Position numbers and translations under genes: made by a program
Assembly: GCA_024710535.1 (NCBI GenBank)
Contig: JANJUO010000293.1
Span: 1-5,864 of the forward strand
Source of the DNA: a bacterium
GTDB lineage: Bacteria; Bacteroidota; Ignavibacteria; Kapaibacteriales; UBA2268
DNA length: 5,864 bases
Reading direction: 5' to 3'
Part shown: piece by piece, positions 1-5,864 of the stretch
Numbering within the stretch: the first letter of the stretch is position 1
Layout of the letters: every line of letters begins with the position of its first letter
Notes under the pieces: generated by a model
Databases searched by the model: none
What the model was told of the DNA's origin: nothing
Seen by the model: only the letters and a program-made list of their open reading frames with translations

Positions 1-1014
1 AATTGAGTCGGAATTATAAAAAGTGGAGTCGCTAAAGTTGATTTTATGCGTTTGAAGAGTATATTTTTGATCAATCGGCTTCAAACCAAAGTATAGTTTT
101 TTTCCGTCATTAGTCCATTTTAATTGATTTTTGTGATGAATATACCAATCCTTTGGAGTGGAAGAACTGGCTTGTGCAAATTGTGTTTTTGCCGGTTGAG
201 TTGGGTCCCATATTAATAAAGAACCATTGTTTGGCTTGCCCTCTTTTGTCAGTGTTGAAACAATGTAAGCAAGATTTTTTGCAGAATTACTCCAGCAAAT
301 ATTTGAATATAATTCATTATCTGATGTTTTGATTGTTAATTCAGGTGCAAATTCCACGAATAATTCTCTCGCATAAATACCGTCACGCTTGCCATCTTGA
401 GAAGAAACAGTGTAGAAAATGTATTTTGATAAAGAGTCAAAAACAAATTCGGTAACAAAATCAATTTTGATTTCTGTGCCTGAATTCAAGTGTCTTATAT
501 TGAGCTCGGAACCCAATATTTTCTTCTTCATTTTTTCGCTTTTTATATCTTCATTTTTATTTTTTAAAAATGCCATCCATTTAGAATCATTTGAAAATTC
601 AAATTTATTTATATTTTCGAAATCATTTTTATTGCCATCTCTCAATCTGATTAATGACATACCATTTTTGGGTTTGTCTTTAGGTGTTTTTGCATTTTCG
701 GATTCGAGTTGTTTTGGCAATACAATAGATGCGGCATAATTTTCATCACTTGAGAAAACTACTCTCGAACCGCGTGGAATGCTATACTTAGTGGAATCTT
801 TTAATGAATGAATAAAAACATCTCCATCACCACGATCAGGATTGGAAGTATAGCCAACCCAATTGCCGTTATCAGAAACGGCAACACTTCTTAAATCCCT
901 GAATTTCATAGCATCTTCAAAAGAAAATTGCTTCTTTTTTTGAGCGTTTAGATTTACTGATAGAATCAATATCAGCGCAATAGCAAATATATTCTGCTTG
1001 GTTAAATTAATCAT
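1..1014 (-). CDS. S9-family (prolyl oligopeptidase-like) secreted peptidase, N-terminal part, cut by the window edge
   Basis: The frame runs from ATG at 1014 to the window edge without a stop, giving 338 residues. Residues 1-24 form a signal peptide: a short polar start with one Lys, a hydrophobic core (FAIALILILSV), and likely cleavage after N-L-N-A before Q-K-K-K, so the protein is exported. The mature part opens with FSFEDAMKFRDLRSVAVSDNG and then shows the order typical of long Bacteroidota-type S9 peptidases: a GDGD turn near 62-65, IPRGS near 79-83, a Lys/Pro-rich linker (about 99-118) and PKDW at 287-290. Propeller-blade motifs of the form 'S/T-x-D/N-x-K-x-hydrophobic' recur near 46-55, 141-150, 242-252 and 301-310. 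Relatives are usually about 900 residues with a C-terminal alpha/beta-hydrolase Ser-Asp-His triad. That domain is outside the window, so peptidase activity is inferred. The upstream AGAAAAGA is purine-rich but not a clear Shine-Dalgarno. A non-enzymatic TolB/PD40-like propeller protein is the main alternative. Confidence 0.
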   Translation of the reverse strand, partial: MINLTKQNIFAIALILILSVNLNAQKKKQFSFEDAMKFRDLRSVAVSDNGNWVGYTSNPDRGDGDVFIHSLKDSTKYSIPRGSRVVFSSDENYAASIVLPKQLESENAKTPKDKPKNGMSLIRLRDGNKNDFENINKFEFSNDSKWMAFLKNKNEDIKSEKMKKKILGSELNIRHLNSGTEIKIDFVTEFVFDSLSKYIFYTVSSQDGKRDGIYARELFVEFAPELTIKTSDNELYSNICWSNSAKNLAYIVSTLTKEGKPNNGSLLIWDPTQPAKTQFAQASSSTPKDWYIHHKNQLKWTNDGKKLYFGLKPIDQKYTLQTHKINFSDSTFYNSDSI

Positions 1015-1203
1015 TTCTTTTCTACAAAATTTTAACAAAAACAAAATTGCAAGTTAATAAGAAATTTTGAATTATTCTATAAATTTATTGAATTTTTTTG
1101 TTTAATTTTTCCACATTCTTCAAAATGATTCAAATATTTAAATTCAAATTGAAGATAAATTGTAACAACTCAGCCGTTTTGAATTTCTTGATTTCTTTTT
1201 TAT

Positions 1204-1232
1204 TTGAAAAAAATTACGATGCATTTTTTCAA
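1204..1232. repeat. A/T-rich inverted repeat (9-base arms)
   Basis: The arms TTGAAAAAA (1204-1212) and TTTTTTCAA (1224-1232) are perfect reverse complements around an 11-base loop. The stem is almost all A-T pairs and would be weak as RNA. It lies between two genes transcribed leftward, so it might help end tamB transcription. However, no T run follows the stem on the minus strand and the region is rich in A and T tracts, so it may be chance. Confidence 0.
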
Positions 1233-1318
1233 GTTACAGATATTTACAAGATTAAAATTCCTTGAAAATCACTTTTGGGATTACATCTTTGTAACAATGA
1301 AATTCCCCCTAAGTCCCA

Positions 1319-1335
1319 CAATCCAGTAAGGATTG
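1319..1335. repeat. Hairpin, 6-bp stem with 5-base loop
   Basis: CAATCC (1319-1324) and GGATTG (1330-1335) are perfect reverse complements around the loop AGTAA. This is the first of two hairpins in the block between the genes. On its own it is short enough to occur by chance; its closeness to the second hairpin is what makes it worth recording. Confidence 0.
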
Positions 1336-1354
1336 CATATACATCATTGAACTT

Positions 1355-1371
1355 CAACTCCTACGGAGTTG
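1355..1371. repeat. Hairpin, 7-bp stem with TAC/GTA loop
   Basis: CAACTCC (1355-1361) and GGAGTTG (1365-1371) are perfect reverse complements separated by TAC. This is the strongest small hairpin in the gap and lies about 50 bases past the tamB-like stop. As read on the minus strand it is followed by AAGTTCAATG, not a T run, so it is not a classical intrinsic terminator. It could protect the mRNA 3' end or be the core of a dispersed palindromic repeat. Confidence 0.
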
Positions 1372-1421
1372 CTGGGGCAAGGAGAGTTGTCGGATGATTT
1401 GATTAAAATGCTTGATTGATT

Positions 1422-4400
1422 CTAAAAGTTGCCGCCAACCTTGAATTTGACTTCCCAGAGCTTTGAATTACGATTTGTAGTAGTGGAATTGATATTCATG
1501 GCACGAGTTCCTTGAAGAATAAAATTATTCCAGAAAGGATTCTCGAAAAATACACTCATTGGAACGTCAACTGTCAGATCATTATTTGCAAAATCGAAAT
1601 CACTCAACTTGCCGCCGATTGTCCAAGTAACGCCACCGGCAACCTGTCCGGTTAATTTGAATGTTGCCTCGTCTAAAGCATTTCCTTTGAAATTTATATC
1701 TGCATTTTGAATAAATCCAAATTTAACCAAAAGATTCGTCAGTGCTTGCGATGTTAATCCACTTGCATAAGAAAGTCCAGATTCTGCAAATAAATCCTCC
1801 GAAGTGTTGCTTTGCTGTCCTTTAAGCTTTCCGGTAATAAGCAAATAAATAGCGTCTTCATTTATCGTCTCTTGAATTCCAGTTGCCTCCACGCCGTCAA
1901 TCTCATATCCGAATTTAATCTGCGGATCACGCTTTGGACCTTTGATAAACATCTTCACAATATATCTTTTGGTAACATTGTTACTTGTGAGAATGCCATT
2001 ATAAACCGCAATTATATCAAGATATGGGTTTTCGATTGAGCCGGTTGGGAAAGAAATACTTCCCAAAGTATTAAAAATTTTGAATGATTTAAGCGAAGAT
2101 TGTTCCTTAAGAATAATTTCACCAAAAATATCGCCTTGAACGTTATCCCGCTTCTTAACATAACGGAATGCCTCGTTGCGATTCTTGGTACCCAGCACAA
2201 TATACATCGTTCCCAACTTTCCCATATCCATAGTAACAGCCAAATTGCCTAAAATCTTGATATTAAGGTTATAATTCATCAAATCGGCAATGCTTGTATT
2301 CTCAGGAATCTCATCTAACTTAGAAGTTGTTTCTGGAACAGCAATAACAGAAGAATCTATATAGTTTTCTGTAGTAATCCTGATTTTATCGTCATAAAAC
2401 TCATAACGAAAACGTGATTGGTACTTTTGTTTATAGTCATCCCAAGGCATTTTAATCTCACCAAGCATAACATTAACATCTCCATCGAGGTTCGGCTCTT
2501 GAAATGAACCATAAAATCTTAAATGCTGATTTTCGGTTGATATAGCGAAATCGCCATAAAGATCGGGCATCCTCGAAAAAGAGGCGTCCGAAAGAACAAG
2601 CAACCTATCGGCAACTATCTTCAAGTCCATATAAGTAATTGAAGTCTTAACCACATCAACCTTTCCATTAACAAATGCGATTCCTTGCTTACCGCGATTA
2701 TCAGAAGGAACATTTTTAACTTCTAACTTTTCAATATTGAACTTGCCAGTTGTGAAACTGATGTATCCGTTGACATTATAGTTTATATTCGTATTGTCCA
2801 AGAGAAAAGATCCGGTTTTTATATCGACATATCCGCTATATTTACCGTCATCGGGCAATTCCCCAAAAATATCAACATGTAACTTAGCCAAACCTCTAAC
2901 ATTACTCACGTTTGGGATGAATGGACCGGCGATTTGAGCATTTATATATTCAGTATTGACCTTAATATCAGTGTTTCTTCCTTTGATAAAGAAGTCCGCT
3001 GAGTCTTTCAAGCCAAGATATATAGGTAATTTATTAACATCAATATTGAAAATATCCTCATTATTTATATTGATCCTTGCTTTTCCGCTAACATTTTCGT
3101 TATGATAATCCAAATTGATAAACATTTTATCTAAAATGTACTTATTGTATTCAAGACTATCAATTTTTGTTTGTAAATTAATGATCGGGGAGTCCAAGTC
3201 ACCGTTTACGTTTACTTTTACATTGGAAATATTGCCGTCTAAAGATTCAAATAATTTAAAAATATCTTCAGGAAAGAATTGTTTCACCTCCGACATAGGA
3301 AAATCAATGACATTAAGTTCGATATTTTCGGCTTTATTATCAACGAAGGCGCCTTTTAATGTTAATGATTCGAAATTTTTTCTAAAAAACGAAAAATTTT
3401 GAATTTCAATACCGCGTGGATTTGAAATAAATCTGATTTTTTCTTTATTTTGCCAATTAAATTTCTCTTTCAAGGCAATAGAAACCGAATCAAGAACAAC
3501 TTCAATGGTATTTTCTTTGAGAAAACCATTCCCAATTATCTTAAAATCTATAAATTTATTTAAATTAGCATTAGCATCCAATTCAATTTTATTACCGTCA
3601 AACTTAAAATTGACTCTCGGCTCTATCAATGATACATTGTTTAATGAAAAACTACTACTTTTATTGATTTTTATATCTAAAGACTGAAAATTTGCGGCAG
3701 AATCAATGATATTCATCACCATATCGCCATTCATTCCCATATCTAAAATTGAAATTCTATTATTTGGATCAATATATTGAAAAGAACTAACCATCAAGCT
3801 ATCAATAATGAAGTTCGAAGTTGTCTGTGAATTGTTTATTGTTGCATCAAAGAAAACACTTCCATATAAATCAAGAGAATCAATAAGAGCATTAACGGGT
3901 GAAAAGTCTTTGATTTCGGCAGAAAACCTTCCTTCAATCTCGGCAAAGTTTCCCAATTTATTAGAAGATTCAACAATGCTCTCAGATTTTCTTTCAATTT
4001 TCAAAGCATTGATTTTATTGGATATAAAATCGGAAATATACTTTCCTTGATTGGAAATTGTAGAAATTAAAGACTCAAAACGAAACTTTCCTTCGAAATT
4101 CGCATTCAAATAATCAGAATAAATATCTATTTTACGCCTATCCTTATCATAGCGAATAATTTCTGCATTCATAGAAAAAGGAAACAATGCTCTATCTTCG
4201 AAAAGAATTTCATCGAAATCACTTTTTAGATTCAACTGCACAGAATCCGGATCGAATCCAACACCTTTTACTTGAAAATTTCCTGATAAATGTCGTGGCA
4301 AACTTGAATTCTTTGTGATAAAAGCCAAATTCACAGCAGATAAATTTATATCAACATCGTAAGTAGGCATATTTTTATCGTAAAAATTGATTTTACCACG

Positions 4401-5864
4401 CCCAAAAAGTTCAGACAAGTCCTCATCATAAACAGCAGTTTTGTAAAAATCTTTACTTTGTTCGTTCAAATTCTTGGAAATATAGAGTGAATCGATATTT
4501 ACGAGGGCACCCTCTTCGATATTTCCATAAATATAGAAATTATTGAGAGTATAATCCATAAAATTTGAATTTTTAGCATCAACCAGAATTATATTTTGCA
4601 TTTTCAAAAAGTTAGTGCCTGTGCCTGAAATCTTAATATCTGCATTAATATTCGAAGAATATGCATTGTTTCGAATAATCTTGCTGATATTCAATTTGGT
4701 TGTTTTAATATTGGCAGAATAATTCAATTCATTTTTGTAATTAACGCCAAGAATGCCGCTAATATTGCCAATATCACTCTTTATTTTTACGTTTGCATAG
4801 ACTGAATCGTTCTTTCCATGAACATAAAACTTGTCAAATTCTGTAAATTTCAATAATGGAATGGAATTATTTAGATTCAAACTCGGTATAATCTCCAAAA
4901 TGTCATTTCTATATACTTTAGAATCATCAAAATTGCATAAATATTCAAATTTTTGAGAATCAAGAATGTTTAATAATTTGGCATTGCTTTTTATTAGGGT
5001 GTTTTTTCCATAAATTTCCAAATTCTCAACGTTCAAATCATTCAAAGTACCGTTTGTATTTATTTCGATTTTATTAATTTTTGTAATGATTAGTGGCAAA
5101 TGAGTAAAATTATCAATAAATTTGGTATCAGAAATATCCGCAGAAAGTTGAACATCAAATAAAGCATTTTCGATATCTAAACTATCTGAATTAGAGAATA
5201 TATTATAATTTTTTATTTTAATATCACTTGTTAAATTAATGTTTGGAGTGATAATATTTAGATTTTTGGCTTGAAGAATTTCCTTGTTTAGTTCAACATT
5301 GGCTTTCAATTTATCTAATTTGAATTTTGAATTATTTTCAAAAAGAGAAATATTATGAATTTCACCTGTATATATATTTTTTTCCGGCTGAATAATTGCC
5401 GCCAAATCTATATTTAATTCTTTGCAATGAAAATGGTCAAAATCAATAATGCTCGATGATTTATAGGACTTTGTAGAATCGAAAAGAGAAAATTCAGCAT
5501 TTATTAATTTAATATTTTTGACATCAATATAGGTCTGTGAATTGCTTTCTTTATCATCCGAACTTGGTTTTGCAATCAAATCATAGTTCCAAATACTATC
5601 AATCGAGCTTCTCAACAATCTTATACGTGGATTATTCAATTTTACATTTCTTACAATAATCTTAGAATCAAGTAGCGATTCGTAATCAACATTCAAAGAT
5701 AGTTTTGGGATGTAAGCTAATGTATCTCCAGCAGTTATCAAATTCACTTCATATAAAGTAATACCTCTATTAAAAGAAAATCCAATGTCGGAAATCTCCA
5801 ATTTAGCAATCAAGGCATCTTCAATAAAGATATTTGCAAATTCCAAAATAGATTTTCTGAATGA
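1422..5864 (-). CDS. tamB: TamB-like (DUF490 / AsmA superfamily) envelope translocation protein, N-terminus cut by the window edge
   Basis: 1480 residues are visible, ending at a TAG stop (1424-1422). TamB proteins are anchored in the inner membrane and span the periplasm as a long, lipid-lined beta-sheet groove. They are known to move phospholipids to, or help assemble proteins in, the outer membrane, in many species with the barrel protein TamA. Visible residues about 15-95 match the AsmA-like start: repeated short beta strands, GDTL at 46-49, 'N-V-x-L-N-N-P' at 73-79 and D-S-I-W-N at 89-93. The middle is one long series of alternating polar/hydrophobic strands rich in Asn, Asp, Ile and Lys. 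The C-terminal TamB domain is recognisable by MLGEIKMPW (1133-1141), GSIENPYLDI (1275-1284), GPKRDPQIKF (1309-1318) and a following LLITGKL, and the protein ends in FKVGGNF. The frame stays open to position 5864 and no membrane helix is seen, so the true start lies outside; TTG at 5846 is the first start-like codon but is unlikely to be real. E. coli TamB is 1259 residues, so this one is long. No TamA partner is visible. Confidence 0.
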   Translation of the reverse strand, partial: SFRKSILEFANIFIEDALIAKLEISDIGFSFNRGITLYEVNLITAGDTLAYIPKLSLNVDYESLLDSKIIVRNVKLNNPRIRLLRSSIDSIWNYDLIAKPSSDDKESNSQTYIDVKNIKLINAEFSLFDSTKSYKSSSIIDFDHFHCKELNIDLAAIIQPEKNIYTGEIHNISLFENNSKFKLDKLKANVELNKEILQAKNLNIITPNINLTSDIKIKNYNIFSNSDSLDIENALFDVQLSADISDTKFIDNFTHLPLIITKINKIEINTNGTLNDLNVENLEIYGKNTLIKSNAKLLNILDSQKFEYLCNFDDSKVYRNDILEIIPSLNLNNSIPLLKFTEFDKFYVHGKNDSVYANVKIKSDIGNISGILGVNYKNELNYSANIKTTKLNISKIIRNNAYSSNINADIKISGTGTNFLKMQNIILVDAKNSNFMDYTLNNFYIYGNIEEGALVNIDSLYISKNLNEQSKDFYKTAVYDEDLSELFGRGKINFYDKNMPTYDVDINLSAVNLAFITKNSSLPRHLSGNFQVKGVGFDPDSVQLNLKSDFDEILFEDRALFPFSMNAEIIRYDKDRRKIDIYSDYLNANFEGKFRFESLISTISNQGKYISDFISNKINALKIERKSESIVESSNKLGNFAEIEGRFSAEIKDFSPVNALIDSLDLYGSVFFDATINNSQTTSNFIIDSLMVSSFQYIDPNNRISILDMGMNGDMVMNIIDSAANFQSLDIKINKSSSFSLNNVSLIEPRVNFKFDGNKIELDANANLNKFIDFKIIGNGFLKENTIEVVLDSVSIALKEKFNWQNKEKIRFISNPRGIEIQNFSFFRKNFESLTLKGAFVDNKAENIELNVIDFPMSEVKQFFPEDIFKLFESLDGNISNVKVNVNGDLDSPIINLQTKIDSLEYNKYILDKMFINLDYHNENVSGKARININNEDIFNIDVNKLPIYLGLKDSADFFIKGRNTDIKVNTEYINAQIAGPFIPNVSNVRGLAKLHVDIFGELPDDGKYSGYVDIKTGSFLLDNTNINYNVNGYISFTTGKFNIEKLEVKNVPSDNRGKQGIAFVNGKVDVVKTSITYMDLKIVADRLLVLSDASFSRMPDLYGDFAISTENQHLRFYGSFQEPNLDGDVNVMLGEIKMPWDDYKQKYQSRFRYEFYDDKIRITTENYIDSSVIAVPETTSKLDEIPENTSIADLMNYNLNIKILGNLAVTMDMGKLGTMYIVLGTKNRNEAFRYVKKRDNVQGDIFGEIILKEQSSLKSFKIFNTLGSISFPTGSIENPYLDIIAVYNGILTSNNVTKRYIVKMFIKGPKRDPQIKFGYEIDGVEATGIQETINEDAIYLLITGKLKGQQSNTSEDLFAESGLSYASGLTSQALTNLLVKFGFIQNADINFKGNALDEATFKLTGQVAGGVTWTIGGKLSDFDFANNDLTVDVPMSVFFENPFWNNFILQGTRAMNINSTTTNRNSKLWEVKFKVGGNF

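Larger units (their letters stand above)
1303..1380. repeat. Structured palindromic element, possibly a dispersed intergenic repeat
   Basis: A compact block sits 42-119 bases past the tamB-like stop and contains two perfect hairpins (1319-1335 and 1355-1371). An outer pairing could close it: TT-C-CCCC at 1303-1309 against GGGG-C-AA at 1374-1380 gives six pairs and one C-C mismatch. The predicted fold is a small multibranched structure. The block is clearly richer in G+C than the AT-rich DNA around it. The core CTCC-TAC-GGAG, preceded by an A/T-rich stretch with 'GCATATACAT', resembles short palindromic repeats scattered between genes in some Bacteroidota and related genomes, from memory of such sequences rather than a search. 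Only one copy is in the window, so repeat status is inference. Confidence 0.
1015..1421. other. Intergenic region, very AT-rich with one GC-richer palindromic block
   Basis: This 407-base gap separates the tamB-like stop codon from the peptidase start. The part next to the peptidase gene is extremely AT-rich (9 G/C in the 60 bases 1081-1140). The part next to the tamB stop is much richer (26 G/C in 1321-1380) and carries two hairpins, listed separately. The downstream part should contain the peptidase promoter, but I could not identify one convincingly. I see no RNA gene and no convincing protein gene; the longest short frame (1125-1265, plus strand) is discussed among the rejected items. No classical intrinsic terminator (GC-rich stem followed by a T run) is visible for the tamB-like transcript. 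Confidence 0.

Noticed and set aside
419..739. A 106-codon plus-strand open frame.
   Set aside because: It lies antisense inside the peptidase coding region, which has a clear signal peptide and family match. The same reasoning removes the frames at 1812-2039, 3115-3402, 3505-3687 and 3808-4050 (plus strand) and 2012-2200 (minus strand, other frame), which all lie inside the tamB-like gene.
1025..1055. A possible Bacteroidota-type promoter on the minus strand just upstream of the peptidase gene (TTGC, about 17 bases, then AAATTTTG).
   Set aside because: The -7 element differs from TAnnTTTG and would sit almost on the start codon. Similar T-rich matches occur throughout this AT-rich stretch, so it cannot be supported.
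1125..1265. A 46-codon plus-strand frame in the intergenic region (starts MIQIFKFKLK, ends in TGA).
   Set aside because: It has no ribosome binding site and lies on the strand opposite to both genes. Its composition is just translated AT-rich DNA (mostly F, I, K, N, L), and it overlaps the A/T inverted repeat. A frame of this length is only mildly unusual by chance.
1160..1297. The 9-base sequence TTGTAACAA occurs twice (1160-1168 and 1289-1297) and is itself palindromic.
   Set aside because: It is too short and AT-rich to be distinguished from chance; no longer shared flank surrounds the two copies.
1355..1371. The 7-bp hairpin as an intrinsic terminator of the tamB-like gene.
   Set aside because: In the direction of transcription the stem is followed by AAGTTCAATG instead of a T run, and the stem is short.

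Overview
The window is an AT-rich stretch of bacterial chromosome. It holds two long genes, both on the minus strand and both cut by a window edge, with a 407-base non-coding gap between them. The proteins look like those of a Gram-negative, double-membraned bacterium of the Bacteroidota/Ignavibacteria/Kapabacteria (FCB) type. The reasons are a TamB-family envelope protein of the long Bacteroidota-like kind, an exported S9-type peptidase whose signal peptide ends in an N-A-Q context, very AT-rich intergenic DNA and no strong Shine-Dalgarno sequence. This placement is an inference from style; there is no marker gene here.

Layout in the direction of transcription (right to left): (1) 5864-1422 is a TamB-like (DUF490/AsmA-superfamily) periplasm-spanning protein. 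It is complete at its C-terminus and missing only its extreme N-terminus, where the inner-membrane anchor should lie. (2) 1421-1015 is non-coding. Its half nearest tamB contains a small, relatively GC-rich palindromic element (about 1303-1380) that looks like a dispersed bacterial repeat. Its other half is extremely AT-rich, with one weak inverted repeat. (3) 1014-1 is the N-terminal third or so of a secreted S9 (prolyl-oligopeptidase-like) peptidase. It has a signal peptide and beta-propeller-type repeats, and its catalytic domain lies beyond position 1.

TamB proteins help lipids and outer-membrane proteins cross the periplasm. The S9 peptidase would act on peptides outside the cytoplasm. 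Both are therefore envelope proteins, but nothing in the sequence shows that they work together, and the gap makes a tight operon unlikely. I saw no tRNA, rRNA, CRISPR array, insertion sequence, phage gene or defence gene. I found no convincing new biological system. The most unusual item is the palindromic element between the genes.
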